This document shows, piece by piece, positions 9,042 through 17,917 of a stretch of DNA of 64,000 bases (the stretch's first letter is position 1; every line of letters begins with the position of its first letter). The translations under genes and the position numbers were made by a program. Where the stretch lies: contig NZ_KZ826481.1 in the NCBI RefSeq assembly GCF_003205515.1, forward strand, positions 724,660-788,659, given 5' to 3'. The stretch is from Litorivita pollutaquae (GTDB lineage: Bacteria > Pseudomonadota > Alphaproteobacteria > Rhodobacterales > Rhodobacteraceae). The notes below the pieces were generated by a model. That model was not told where the DNA came from. It saw nothing but the letters and a program-made list of their open reading frames with translations, and searched no databases.

Positions 9042-9469
9042 ACTCCGCGTCTCCCTTCAACTGTAAAGGCTCCGGTGGCCGTGGCCACGGGAAGGGTCGT
9101 ATCCTCATCCGTGGTGATGGCCCGCACAAAAGCGACGGAGCGGGTGATGTGATAACAATGTGCTGTCGTGGTGAGCGTTTGCCCCGGCGTCGCGGCGCGC
9201 ATGTAGTCAATGCGCAAATCAATCGTCGCCGTGCCGCCCGGGCTGGAGGGATGGCACATCACCGCCGCGCCGCAACAGGTGTCCATCAATGCCGAAACTG
9301 CGCCACCATGAATGACGCCGGTTTGCGGATCGCCGATAAAATCGGAATTATAGGGCAATGCCATCACCGCCTTACCCTCGCCGATTTCGGACACGGTCAT
9401 ACCAAGCGCGTTCGCGTGTGGAATATTGGCCACAAATTGTGCCGCCATTTTCGTGTGCTTGTCTGTCAT
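9038..9469 (-). CDS. PaaI-type hotdog-fold thioesterase
   Basis: The 143-residue hotdog-fold protein is closer to classical PaaI than its downstream partner: GVIHGGAVSALMDTCCGAAV carries the HGG helix and the acidic catalytic residue, and DLRIDYMRAATPG the second strand block. It is first in a two-gene operon with a four-base overlap. It is transcribed divergently from a MerR regulator 149 bases away, so regulation by that protein is plausible but unproven. Confidence 0.88.
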   Translation of the reverse strand: MTDKHTKMAAQFVANIPHANALGMTVSEIGEGKAVMALPYNSDFIGDPQTGVIHGGAVSALMDTCCGAAVMCHPSSPGGTATIDLRIDYMRAATPGQTLTTTAHCYHITRSVAFVRAITTDEDTTLPVATATGAFTVEGRRGV

Positions 9470-9533
9470 CGCGGCGTTTGCCCTGCTTTAGATGAAATTG
9501 CCAACCAATAAGAACGGCATTTGCGCCCTGTGG

Positions 9534-9573
9534 CAAGAGGAGCATTTGCCTCTGCTACAAGAGGAGCGGTTGC
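9534..9573 (+). promoter_or_regulatory. Direct repeat upstream of MerR gene, candidate operator
   Basis: Two 16-base copies, CAAGAGGAGCATTTGC (9534-9549) and CAAGAGGAGCGGTTGC (9558-9573), match at 14 of 16 positions and start 24 bases apart. They lie in the 149-base gap between the divergent thioesterase operon and the MerR gene, so a regulator bound here could affect both. No match to a known operator is claimed. Confidence 0.35.
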
Positions 9574-9618
9574 ACCCCCCGAAACTTCCACATAACTTTG
9601 ACGCGAGGGAGATACGAC

Positions 9619-10008
9619 ATGTCTGAGATACGGCTTTCGTTCAAAGAAATGTGTGCGAAGTTCGACGTAACGCCGCGCACGCTTCGCTATTACGAGTATA
9701 TCGAGCTTTTGCAGCCAGAGCGCGACGGCCGCTCACGGTATTACGGGCCCCGCGAATGTGCCCGCATGGTGTTAATCCTGCGGGGCCGCAAGTTCGGGTT
9801 TTCGCTGGAGGGCATCCGTCAATGGCTCCAGATCTATGACCAAGAAGGCACCGAGGCGCAAATGCGCCAATGGGTCGAAAACGCGACGCGGCAACTCGGC
9901 GAGTTGGAGGACCAGCGGGCGCAACTCGACGAGGCGATCAGTGAATTGCGCAAATCGCGCGACGACACCGCCGCTGCGCTTGAAAAACCCGAAACCCATT
10001 CTGCCTAG
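9619..10008 (+). CDS. MerR family transcriptional regulator
   Basis: The 129-residue regulator has an N-terminal winged helix-turn-helix (FKEMCAKFDVTPRTLRYYEYIELLQPERDG, about residues 7-37), the second helix pair RGRKFGFSLEGIRQWL, and a C-terminal coiled coil (about 85-122) for dimerisation. It lacks cysteines in the effector region, so it is not a metal sensor. It resembles MerR proteins that sense acyl-CoA-type signals in proteobacteria. The ATG at 9619 has GAGGGAGA upstream; the frame is open seven codons earlier. A similar regulator follows at 10332 on the same strand. Confidence 0.9.
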   Translation: MSEIRLSFKEMCAKFDVTPRTLRYYEYIELLQPERDGRSRYYGPRECARMVLILRGRKFGFSLEGIRQWLQIYDQEGTEAQMRQWVENATRQLGELEDQRAQLDEAISELRKSRDDTAAALEKPETHSA

Positions 10009-10331
10009 CCTGCGCGCGATCAATGTGACGCGAGATGCCGCAGGCGGCACGAATCACTTCTATGGTGCCCTCAAAACGCGGGTGTCTGCCCTACACTATG
10101 GGATAGGGAGACATCATCTTCAGGGTCTGGAATACCTTACCCTGTCTCTGCGTGCGGTTTTTTCCCCGCGAAACGTTGTTACCCGTGACCTAGGGTTACC
10201 TTGGCTGTTCTTACGTCACCCTCAAAGTGACGTGGCGTATAACTTACGTCAACCTCATGAAACGTTGTATCGACGGTTCAGGAAGTTCATTTGACCAGCC
10301 TAGCCCGGCAATCACGCCATGTGAGGATAAA
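10009..10331. other. Regulatory gap between two MerR genes
   Basis: This 323-base gap has no coding frame of its own. Its left half shows only a GC-rich, T-rich stretch near 10155 with no clear terminator stem. The right half (10165-10270) is dense in ACGT-containing half sites and a TATAAC element at 10238-10243. It is best read as the promoter-operator region of the second MerR gene and the beta-oxidation operon. GAAACGTTGT occurs twice, near 10169 and 10259. Confidence 0.55.
10213..10253 (+). promoter_or_regulatory. Inverted repeat operator candidate for the beta-oxidation MerR regulator
   Basis: ACGTCAC (10213-10219) and GTGACGT (10227-10233) form a perfect 7-7-7 inverted repeat, followed by a third half site ACGTCAA (10247-10253). 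TATAAC at 10238-10243 could be the -10 element, with TTACGT at 10211 as a -35 at long spacing, as MerR promoters often have. ACGT-centred half sites are also known for LiuR-type MerR regulators of acyl-CoA catabolism. Autoregulation of the operon is the natural inference. Confidence 0.5.
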
Positions 10332-10733
10332 ATGAACGATCAAACGATGACCATCCGCGAGATGTGCGATGCCTTTGAGGTGACCCCGCGCACCTTGCGG
10401 TTTTACGAAGCGAAGGAGCTTCTGTTCCCCATTCGTGAGGGGCAAAAGCGCCTGTTCACCCGCCGCGACCGCGCGCGGCTCAAGTTGATCTTAAAGGGCA
10501 AACGCTTTGGCTTTAGCCTCGAAGAGATCCGTCAGCTTCTCGACCTATATGAGGTCGGAGATCAGCAGTTAACGCAGCTGACGAAAACCTATGAGGTGGC
10601 ACAAACCCGCCTCGCCGACCTGATGAAGCAACGCGATGAGCTCAACACCGCCATCGACGAGCTTCAGGAACAAATGAAATGGGGTGAGAACATGCTCACC
10701 TCGCTGCGCCAGCCGAAGAGGGCGGCGGAGTAA
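10332..10733 (+). CDS. MerR family regulator heading the beta-oxidation operon
   Basis: The 133-residue protein is a paralogue of the regulator at 9619, sharing the block [20 protein letters not shown] and the helix [20 protein letters not shown], with a C-terminal coiled coil (about 85-125). It ends 22 bases before the acyl-CoA dehydrogenase gene and is surely co-transcribed. In proteobacteria LiuR-like MerR proteins control branched-chain and fatty acid catabolism; a similar job is inferred here. The ATG at 10332 follows GTGAGGATAA; an open frame extends 35 codons upstream but covers the operator and is not coding. Confidence 0.9.
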   Translation: MNDQTMTIREMCDAFEVTPRTLRFYEAKELLFPIREGQKRLFTRRDRARLKLILKGKRFGFSLEEIRQLLDLYEVGDQQLTQLTKTYEVAQTRLADLMKQRDELNTAIDELQEQMKWGENMLTSLRQPKRAAE

Positions 10734-10755
10734 TACCCTAGGGAGAGAGATCGAA

Positions 10756-12531
10756 ATGCCCAGCTATACCGCCCCGATCAAAGACATGCAGTTCATTTTG
10801 CATGATGTGCTCAAAGCCTCAGAGGCAAATATCCCCGGATATAACGAGCTTGAGCCGGATTTCACCGGCGCGGTATTGGAGGAAGCAGGCAAGATCTCTT
10901 CCGAAGTTCTGACCCCGTTGAATGTGGTGGGCGACAAAGAGGGCTGCCGTTTTGAAAATGGTGAGGTCTATACGCCCACCGGTTTCAAAGCCGCCTTTGA
11001 GAAACTCAAGGAAGGCGGTTGGACCGGCCTTGACTGCGCCCCCGAATATGGCGGTCAGGGCATGGCCTATGTGCTGGCCCTCGCGGTTGGCGAAATGATG
11101 CAATCGGCGAACCAAGCCTTCATGATGTATCCGGGCCTGACCCACGGGGCATATTCCGCGATCCACGCCCACGGGTCGGACGACCAGAAGGCTAAATTCC
11201 TGCCCAAAATGGTGTCCTGCGAATGGACCGGCACGATGAACCTGACCGAACCGCATTGCGGCACGGATCTGGGCCTGATGCGCACCAAGGCCGAACCGCA
11301 AGATGGCGGATCTTATGCGATCACCGGCCAGAAGATTTTCATCTCGGCGGGCGATCACGACATGTCCGAGAACATCATCCACCTTGTGTTGGCGAAAATC
11401 CCGGGCGGCCCCGATGGTATCAAAGGCGTGTCCCTCTTTATCGTGCCGAAATTTATCGTCGAGGACGACGGCAGCCTTGGCGCGCGCAACGGCGTGTCGG
11501 TCGGATCGATCGAAGAGAAAATGGGCATCCACGGCAACGCGACCTGCGTGCTCAATTATGACGGCGCCACCGGATATCTGGTTGGTGAAGCACATAAAGG
11601 CATGCGCGCGATGTTCACCATGATGAACGAGGCCCGCATCGGTGTCGGCATGCAAGGGTTGAGCCAAGCCGAAGCCGCCTACCAAAACGCGGTGACCTAT
11701 GCCAAGGACCGTTTGCAAGGCCGCGCGGTCACCGGCGCAGAATTCCCTGACAAACCCGCCGATCCGTTGATCGTGCATCCCGACATTCGTCGTTCCTTGA
11801 TGGATCAGAAAAGCTTTTGCGAGGGCGCGCGGATGCTGTGCCTTTGGGGTGCAAACCTGATCGACCGGTCGCACCGCACCGAAGACAATGCGGCGCTGGG
11901 TCTGATTTCGCTGCTGACACCGGTGATCAAAGGCTTCCTCACCGATGAGGGCTACGACATGACCGTGCAGGCGCAACAAATCTATGGCGGCCATGGTTAT
12001 ATCGAAGAATGGGGCATGTCCCAGTTCACCCGCGATGCCCGTATCGCAATGATCTACGAAGGCGCCAACGGCGTGCAGGCGCTTGACCTTGTGGGTCGTA
12101 AATTGGCGGCGGATGGTGGCAAACCGATGATGGCCTTCATCGAATTGGTCAAAACCTTCTGCAAGGACAACGCCGACGACGAGGCAATGGCACCGTTCAT
12201 CGGGCCACTCAAAGAAGCATCCAAAGCGCTTCAGGCCGCCGTGATGTATTTCATGCAAAACGGCATGAAAAACCCCAATCACGCGCTCGCCGGCTCGTCG
12301 GATTTCATGCATCTGTTTGGACATGTCACGCTGGGTCTGATGTGGGGCTACATGGGCAAAGCCGCCAATGATGCGCTCAAGGGCGATCCGGCCGACAAAG
12401 CATTCTACGAGACCAAACTGGCGACGGGCCGCTACTATATGGCGCGCCGTTTGCCCGCCGTGGCCACGCATTTGGCGCGCATCCAGTCGGGTGCAGATAC
12501 GGTCATGGCACTGGACGCAGAAAGCTTCTGA
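10756..12531 (+). CDS. Acyl-CoA dehydrogenase, long (DmdC/AidB-like length) type
   Basis: The 591-residue FAD enzyme oxidises an acyl-CoA to the trans-2-enoyl-CoA. Motifs are the FAD/substrate block [23 protein letters not shown], the helix [19 protein letters not shown], and [17 protein letters not shown] carrying the catalytic-base glutamate. The extra C-terminal domain and about 590-residue length match the subfamily that includes DmdC (3-methylmercaptopropionyl-CoA dehydrogenase) as well as general long-chain enzymes. I cannot tell these apart from sequence alone. The start has GGGAGAGAGA upstream. First enzyme of the operon. Confidence 0.93.
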   Translation: MPSYTAPIKDMQFILHDVLKASEANIPGYNELEPDFTGAVLEEAGKISSEVLTPLNVVGDKEGCRFENGEVYTPTGFKAAFEKLKEGGWTGLDCAPEYGGQGMAYVLALAVGEMMQSANQAFMMYPGLTHGAYSAIHAHGSDDQKAKFLPKMVSCEWTGTMNLTEPHCGTDLGLMRTKAEPQDGGSYAITGQKIFISAGDHDMSENIIHLVLAKIPGGPDGIKGVSLFIVPKFIVEDDGSLGARNGVSVGSIEEKMGIHGNATCVLNYDGATGYLVGEAHKGMRAMFTMMNEARIGVGMQGLSQAEAAYQNAVTYAKDRLQGRAVTGAEFPDKPADPLIVHPDIRRSLMDQKSFCEGARMLCLWGANLIDRSHRTEDNAALGLISLLTPVIKGFLTDEGYDMTVQAQQIYGGHGYIEEWGMSQFTRDARIAMIYEGANGVQALDLVGRKLAADGGKPMMAFIELVKTFCKDNADDEAMAPFIGPLKEASKALQAAVMYFMQNGMKNPNHALAGSSDFMHLFGHVTLGLMWGYMGKAANDALKGDPADKAFYETKLATGRYYMARRLPAVATHLARIQSGADTVMALDAESF

Positions 12532-12691
12532 GCGCGCAAACGATTGCGCCGCAAGGCCGCATCAGGGGAGCCGGAAGGGGCGACGGCGGCGATGCCGTCT
12601 CCCCCCGCAAGGCGAAACAACCCACCCGTGATGCACCCTGCCGAGAATCGTGCTAAGCGAGCTTATCAGCCTCAACAGACCGGAGCGCCCC

Positions 12692-12904
12692 ATGCCCAAA
12701 CGCTTTCGCCTCTCCCGTCGCTTCAACGCCGCGATGACCGAAGACGGCTATCGCCGTTTAAAGAAATTCGCCGCCGAAGCCGGTTTGGACGAAGGCGAGG
12801 CATTGTCTTTCGTTTTTGAAAATTTTGACAGCATTTTGAACGAAGACACCTTTGGCCACAGGCTGCGGATATTTAACTCTGATTTAGAGGCGCGCAAAAA
12901 ATAA
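12692..12904 (+). CDS. Small ribbon-helix-helix-like protein
   Basis: This 70-residue basic protein begins MPKRFRLSRRFNAAMTEDGY. The segment MTEDGYRRLKKFAAEAGLDEGEALSFVFENF resembles the strand and two helices of a ribbon-helix-helix DNA-binding fold, but no family match can be confirmed by eye. It is preceded by CGGAGCG and sits between the acyl-CoA dehydrogenase and GST genes on the same strand. It might be a small regulator of the operon or an unrelated gene; function unknown. Confidence 0.6.
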   Translation: MPKRFRLSRRFNAAMTEDGYRRLKKFAAEAGLDEGEALSFVFENFDSILNEDTFGHRLRIFNSDLEARKK

Positions 12905-13011
12905 CCATGGGCCCAACGCTGCGGAATTCTGGACGCCGCAGAGCAGGCCGCGCACCATGGCGCATGAACAACACCGTCGCTCTGGAGGGAGCGGCATAAG
13001 GGGAGAGAAAG

Positions 13012-13638
13012 ATGGCGATTGAACTGCATTGTTTTGGCGAAAGCGGTCATTCCTATAAGGCTGCGCTGACGCTGGAATTGTCCGGCCTTGAATGGAAACC
13101 GGTTTTCTTGGATTTCTTTCATGGTGCCAACCGCTCGGATGAATACCGCGCGATGAATGTCATGGCCGAAGCACCGGTGATGGTCGACGGTGATGTGACA
13201 CTGAGCCAATCGGGGGTCATCCAACATTATATCGTCGAGAAAACCGGCAAAATGGGTGGCAAGACCAAGGAAGAGGAACGCGAGATCCTGCGCTGGATTT
13301 TGTGGGACAATCACAAATTGTCGTCGCAAGCCGGCATGCAGCGGTTCTTGATGAACTTCCTGCCAGAAGAAAAGCGCCCCGCAGAGGTGATCGCCTTCAA
13401 CGCGGGTCGTCTCAAGGCCGCGCTTCAAACTCTGAACACGGCTTTGGAGGGCCGCGCGTGGCTCGTGGGCGATGATGTGACCATCGCGGATCTGACGTGC
13501 TGCGGCTATCTGTATTACCCCGAACCTTTCGGATTTGACCGCGCCGATTACCCGAACATCGATGCATGGCTCACCCGCATGAGCGACTTGCCCAATTGGC
13601 AACACCCCTATGATCTTATGCCCCGAAAGGCCGGTTAA
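13012..13638 (+). CDS. Glutathione S-transferase family protein
   Basis: The 208-residue cytosolic protein has the GST layout: a thioredoxin-like N-terminal domain (IELHCFGESGHSYKAALTLELSGLEW, then EAPVMVDGDVTLSQSGVIQHYI with the glutathione-binding Gln-Ser pair) and an all-helical C-terminal domain from about residue 85 (VGDDVTIADLTCCGYLYY). Lying inside a fatty-acyl-CoA degradation cluster, it may protect against or process reactive enoyl intermediates. That role is inference. A GGGGAGAG ribosome-binding site precedes the start. Confidence 0.9.
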   Translation: MAIELHCFGESGHSYKAALTLELSGLEWKPVFLDFFHGANRSDEYRAMNVMAEAPVMVDGDVTLSQSGVIQHYIVEKTGKMGGKTKEEEREILRWILWDNHKLSSQAGMQRFLMNFLPEEKRPAEVIAFNAGRLKAALQTLNTALEGRAWLVGDDVTIADLTCCGYLYYPEPFGFDRADYPNIDAWLTRMSDLPNWQHPYDLMPRKAG

Positions 13639-13688
13639 CAGCCGCCGGAACGGGCTCCGACATCCTCAGTTTCAAGGAGACCTGACGA

Positions 13689-14900
13689 ATGACCGAAGCC
13701 TATATTTATGACGCCGTGCGCACCCCGCGCGGCAAAGGCCGCAAAGATGGATCGCTGCATGAGGTGACTGCTGTCGCCCTCAGCTCCAATGTCCTCAACG
13801 CGCTCAAAGAGCGCAACAACCTCGAAGGCCACGCGGTCGAAGACGTGATTTGGGGCAATGTCACCCAAGTGATGGAGCAAGGCGCCTGCCTTGCCCGCAC
13901 CGCCGTTTTGGCCTCTGATCTTGATGAGCGCATTCCCGGCCTTTCGATCAACCGTTTTTGTGCCTCGGGCATGGAGGCGGTGAACCTTGCTGCCAACCAA
14001 GTCAAAGGCGGGGCCGGCATGGCCTATATCGCGGGCGGCGTGGAAATGATGAGCCGCGTGCCAATGGGATCGGACGGGGCCGCGATGGCCATCGATCCGA
14101 CCGTGGCGATGGAACAGTATTTCGTCCCGCAAGGCATTTCCGCCGACATCATCGCCACCGAATATGGCTTCACCCGTGATCAAGTCGATGCATTGAGCGT
14201 TGAATCGCAGCGCCGCGCCGCAGCCGCATGGGCCGACAACCGGTTTGCCAAATCGATCGTCACCGTGCGCGATGTGAATGGCCTGCCGATCCTTGACCAT
14301 GATGAATACATGCGTCCGGGCACCGATATGCAATCGCTTGGTGCGCTCAAGCCCGCGTTTAAAGACATGGGCGAAGTCATGCCCGGTTTCGACAAAGTGG
14401 CCTTGATGAAATACCCGCATCTGGAAGCGATCAACCACATCCACCACGCGGGCAACTCGTCCGGCATCGTCGATGGTTCGGCCGGCGTATTGATCGGCAA
14501 CAAAGAGTTCGGCGAAAAATACGGTCTCAAGCCGCGTGCGCGCATCCGCGCCACCGCAAAGATCGGCACCGATCCGACCATCATGCTCACCGGCCCCGTG
14601 CCCGCGACGCAAAAGATTTTGGCCGACAGCGGCATGTCGATTTCCGACATCGACCTGTTTGAAGTCAACGAGGCCTTTGCTTCGGTGGTCTTGCGCTTCC
14701 AACAAGCATTTGACGTCGACCCCGCATTGGTCAACGTCAATGGCGGCTCGATCGCCATGGGCCACCCTCTTGGTGCGACCGGGGCAATCATCATCGGCAC
14801 GCTTTTGGACGAGCTGGAGCGCTCGGGCAAAGAGGTCGGCCTTGCCACGCTGTGCATCGCGTCGGGCATGGGCGCCGCCACGATCATCGAGCGAGTGTAA
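13689..14900 (+). CDS. fadA: Acetyl-CoA C-acyltransferase (3-ketoacyl-CoA thiolase)
   Basis: This thiolase of 403 residues cleaves 3-ketoacyl-CoA to acetyl-CoA and a shortened acyl-CoA, the last step of beta-oxidation. The three catalytic parts are visible: the nucleophilic cysteine in INRFCASGMEAVNLA, the histidine block GGSIAMGHPLGATGAIII, and the C-terminal cysteine in CIASGMGAATII. It sits two genes upstream of the bifunctional FadB-type enzyme, the expected partner. The symbol reflects function by context; a biosynthetic-type thiolase cannot be wholly excluded. Confidence 0.93.
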   Translation: MTEAYIYDAVRTPRGKGRKDGSLHEVTAVALSSNVLNALKERNNLEGHAVEDVIWGNVTQVMEQGACLARTAVLASDLDERIPGLSINRFCASGMEAVNLAANQVKGGAGMAYIAGGVEMMSRVPMGSDGAAMAIDPTVAMEQYFVPQGISADIIATEYGFTRDQVDALSVESQRRAAAAWADNRFAKSIVTVRDVNGLPILDHDEYMRPGTDMQSLGALKPAFKDMGEVMPGFDKVALMKYPHLEAINHIHHAGNSSGIVDGSAGVLIGNKEFGEKYGLKPRARIRATAKIGTDPTIMLTGPVPATQKILADSGMSISDIDLFEVNEAFASVVLRFQQAFDVDPALVNVNGGSIAMGHPLGATGAIIIGTLLDELERSGKEVGLATLCIASGMGAATIIERV

Positions 14901-14967
14901 TCCCCATGCGCGCGCTTACATATCCGCCCAGAGCCTCACGGACCTGCGCAGCCATGCGGGGGCGCGC

Positions 14968-15393
14968 ATGAAGACTTTATCCGATTTTCAAACCTGGCTC
15001 GATGAGATCACCCGCGCCTATACAACGGGGGACCGGGATGTGATCCGCCCCTACCTCGTTTTGCCGCTCACCATCGTGTCCACCAAGGGCACCGTGGTTC
15101 ACAAGGACGAGGCCGGCATCAATCTCTATCTCGATTACTATCTCGAGAGCAGCAAGTTGCACGGCGTCACCGATGTCATTCGCTTGGCAAAAGAGCTTGG
15201 CCCTATGGGCGAGGGCCGTCTTTTGGGTGGCTACGAGAACCACTACCTGCGCGGGGCGAACTATATCACGCGGCCCTATATGTCCACGGTAGAGCTGCTG
15301 TTGGACGACGGGCGCTGGAAGATCGCGAAAATCAACTCGGAGGTGGAGCCGGTGCAATGGCGCTCCATCGCATCATTGCGGCAGCAAACCTAG
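14968..15393 (+). CDS. NTF2-like / SnoaL-like protein of unknown function
   Basis: The predicted 141-residue protein begins MKTLSDFQTWLDEITRAY. Its pattern, an N-terminal helix, PYLVLPLTIVSTKGT, then alternating strands ending in ELLLDDGRWKIAKI, is that of an NTF2-like cone fold used by small isomerases, hydrolases and binding proteins. It lies between fadA and the FadB-type gene on the same strand, 38 bases before the latter, so a link to acyl-CoA metabolism is likely. The open frame extends far upstream within the thiolase gene; the ATG at 14968 is the first outside it. Confidence 0.65.
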   Translation: MKTLSDFQTWLDEITRAYTTGDRDVIRPYLVLPLTIVSTKGTVVHKDEAGINLYLDYYLESSKLHGVTDVIRLAKELGPMGEGRLLGGYENHYLRGANYITRPYMSTVELLLDDGRWKIAKINSEVEPVQWRSIASLRQQT

Positions 15394-15431
15394 CCGCCCT
15401 GTTATCAACCCACCCTTTGGGAGAGAGTTAC

Positions 15432-17633
15432 ATGACTGACTTTACAATGAAAAAAGAAAGCGACGGCGTCGCGATCATCACTTGGGATTGCCCAAATAAA
15501 TCGATGAATGTGATGTCCACCGAAGCTTTGATGCATCTGGACGGATTGATCGACGATGCATTGGCCGACGAGGCCGTCAAAGGCATTGTCATCACCTCGG
15601 GCAAGAAAGATTTCGCCGGCGGCATGGATTTGAACGCCTTGGCCGATATGAAAAACGCGGCGGGTGACAACCCTGCCGAGGGCCTGTTCGAGGGCATTAT
15701 GCAAATGCACGGCGCGCTGCGCAAAATCGAACGTGCGGGCATGGATGCCAAAACCAACAAAGGCGGCAAACCGATCGCTGCGGCCCTGCCCGGCACGGCG
15801 GCGGGCATCGGGCTTGAGCTGCCGCTCGCCACGCACCGGATTTTTGCCGCGGACAACCCCAAGGCCAAACTCGGCCTGCCGGAAATCCTTGTCGGGATTT
15901 TCCCCGGCGCGGGCGGCACCACGCGGTTGGTGCGCAAATTGGGCGTCATGGGCGCCTCGCAATATCTCTTGCAGGGCCAAATGGTCGCCCCGGCCAAGGC
16001 CAAAGCCGCAGGCATCATCGACGAGGTGGTGGCCGATCCGGTTGCCGCCGCGCGCGCATGGGTTTTGTCGGCCACCGATGCCGATATCCTCAAGCCGTGG
16101 GATGCGAAGGGCTATAAAATGCCCGGCGGCGCGCCCTATCACCCTGCCGGTTTCCAAACCATGGTCGGCGCAAACGCGATGGTCAACGGCCAGACCCAAG
16201 GCGCATTTCCTGCGGCCAAGGCGCTCTTGTCTGCGGTCTATGAAGGCGCAATGGTCCCCTTCGATACGGCCCTCAAAATCGAGGCACGCTGGTTCACCCA
16301 TGTGTTGATGAACCCCTCGTCCGCCGCGATGATCCGTTCGCTTTTCCTCAACAAGGAAGCCTTGGAAAAAGGCGCGAACCGCCCCGAGGCCCCCGATCAA
16401 CGGGTCAAAAAAGTGGGCGTCATGGGCGCCGGCATGATGGGTGCAGGCATTGCTCTGGTCTCGGCTTTGGCGGGTATTGAGGTCGTCCTGATCGACCAAA
16501 AACAAGAGGCCGCCGACAAGGGCAAAGCCTATTCCGAGGCCTATCTCGACAAAGGCATCGCGCGCAAGAAAGTCACCGCCGAAAAGAAAGAGGCGGTTTT
16601 GGGCCTGATCACGGCAACGACCGATTATGACGCGCTCAAAGACGCGGATTTGATCATCGAGGCGGTGTTCGAAGACCCTGCAATCAAAGCCGAAGTCACC
16701 AAGAACGTCGAAGCGGTGATCCCCGAAGATTGCATCTATGCCTCGAACACCTCGACCTTGCCGATCACCTCGCTGGCTGAAGCCTCAAAGCGCCCCGACC
16801 AATTCATCGGTATCCACTTTTTCTCGCCGGTCGAGAAAATGGCTTTGGTCGAGATCATCAAAGGCAAAGAAACCGGGCCGCGCGCCGTGGCCAAAGCGCT
16901 CGATTACGTGCGCCAGATCCGCAAAACGCCGATTGTCGTCAATGACGAGCGGTTCTTCTACGCCAACCGCTGCATCATCCCTTATCTCAACGAAGGTGTG
17001 CGGATGGTGACCGAAGGGGTCGCGCCAGCATTGGTCGACAATGCCGCGCGTCTTTTGGGCATGCCGGTCGGGCCGCTGCAATTGATGGATGAAACCTCGA
17101 TCGATTTGGGCGTGAACATCGCCAAAGCAACCAAAGCCGCCTTGGGCGACGCCTATCCGGCCGATGCCAAACCGGTCGATGATTTGATGTTCGCCATGGT
17201 GGACGCGGGCCGGTCGGGCCGCAAAACCAAAGCCGGTTTCTTCAACTATGATGAAAAAGGCAAACGGTTGAACTATTGGGAAGGTCTTGCGGAACATTGC
17301 CCGCGTTTGGACGAACAACCCGATTTGATCGACGTGCAGCACCGTTTGATGTTCGCACAGGTTCTGGAGGCCGTGCGCGCCCTCGAAGAAGGTGTTCTCG
17401 AAGACATCCGCGAAGGCGATGTCGGTGCGATCCTCGGTTGGGGCTTTGCGCCTTGGTCCGGCGGTCCGTTCTCTTGGCTCGACATCATCGGCACGCCCTA
17501 TGCCGCCGAACGTTGCGACCAATTGGCCGAGACATTCGGCCCGCGTTTTGCCTGCCCCGACCTGCTGCGTGAAATGGCCGATAAGGCGCAAAGCTTCTAC
17601 GGACGCTTTGGCTCGAATGCCGCTGCGGCGTAA
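15432..17633 (+). CDS. fadJ: Bifunctional enoyl-CoA hydratase / 3-hydroxyacyl-CoA dehydrogenase (FadB/FadJ type)
   Basis: The product (733 residues) joins an N-terminal crotonase domain (about 1-200) to an NAD-dependent 3-hydroxyacyl-CoA dehydrogenase (about 326-720). In the crotonase part, LGLPEILVGIFPGAGGT carries the catalytic glutamate. The dehydrogenase part has the Rossmann fingerprint VGVMGAGMMGAGIA and the catalytic histidine block IGIHFFSPVEKMALVEII. It hydrates enoyl-CoA and oxidises the product, between the acyl-CoA dehydrogenase and the thiolase of this operon. The ATG at 15432 follows GGGAGAG. A strong terminator closes the operon. FadB and FadJ cannot be separated here. Confidence 0.94.
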   Translation: MTDFTMKKESDGVAIITWDCPNKSMNVMSTEALMHLDGLIDDALADEAVKGIVITSGKKDFAGGMDLNALADMKNAAGDNPAEGLFEGIMQMHGALRKIERAGMDAKTNKGGKPIAAALPGTAAGIGLELPLATHRIFAADNPKAKLGLPEILVGIFPGAGGTTRLVRKLGVMGASQYLLQGQMVAPAKAKAAGIIDEVVADPVAAARAWVLSATDADILKPWDAKGYKMPGGAPYHPAGFQTMVGANAMVNGQTQGAFPAAKALLSAVYEGAMVPFDTALKIEARWFTHVLMNPSSAAMIRSLFLNKEALEKGANRPEAPDQRVKKVGVMGAGMMGAGIALVSALAGIEVVLIDQKQEAADKGKAYSEAYLDKGIARKKVTAEKKEAVLGLITATTDYDALKDADLIIEAVFEDPAIKAEVTKNVEAVIPEDCIYASNTSTLPITSLAEASKRPDQFIGIHFFSPVEKMALVEIIKGKETGPRAVAKALDYVRQIRKTPIVVNDERFFYANRCIIPYLNEGVRMVTEGVAPALVDNAARLLGMPVGPLQLMDETSIDLGVNIAKATKAALGDAYPADAKPVDDLMFAMVDAGRSGRKTKAGFFNYDEKGKRLNYWEGLAEHCPRLDEQPDLIDVQHRLMFAQVLEAVRALEEGVLEDIREGDVGAILGWGFAPWSGGPFSWLDIIGTPYAAERCDQLAETFGPRFACPDLLREMADKAQSFYGRFGSNAAAA

Positions 17634-17657
17634 CACCCCGCCACCCCCAAAACCAAT

Positions 17658-17686
17658 AGGCGCATCCTTCGGGGTGCGCCTTTTTC
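17658..17686 (+). terminator. Intrinsic terminator of the beta-oxidation operon
   Basis: AGGCGCATCC, a TTCG loop, then GGGTGCGCCT followed by a T run forms a strong hairpin with a stable tetraloop. It sits 25 bases after the FadB-type stop codon. Confidence 0.88.
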
Positions 17687-17820
17687 GTCCTCGTTCAGAG
17701 GATATGATCGCCAGAGCACATCGCCCCCCGGGGATCCACCACCGATTGGGTGAATTCGCCGCCCGATCGCGCCTGCCGTGAGCAAACAGGCATCACCTGT
17801 GTAAAGGCACAGGCGCAAGC

Positions 17821-17848
17821 AAAAGGCGCGCCTCTTGCCAGACGCGCC
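17821..17848 (-). terminator. Intrinsic terminator of the Hint-protein gene
   Basis: On the minus strand GGCGCGTC pairs with GGCGCGCC (one G-U pair) around an eight-base loop and is followed by TTTT. It lies 70 bases beyond the stop at 17918. Confidence 0.6.
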
Positions 17849-17917
17849 AGATACTCGTTAACACGGCAAAACCCGATGGCCTGCCTCTATGCAGGACGCC
17901 TGATATCAAGCGGCGTG

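Noticed and set aside
10819-12471. 550-codon minus-strand frame over the acyl-CoA dehydrogenase gene
   Set aside because: Same shadow effect; the plus-strand protein has complete family motifs.
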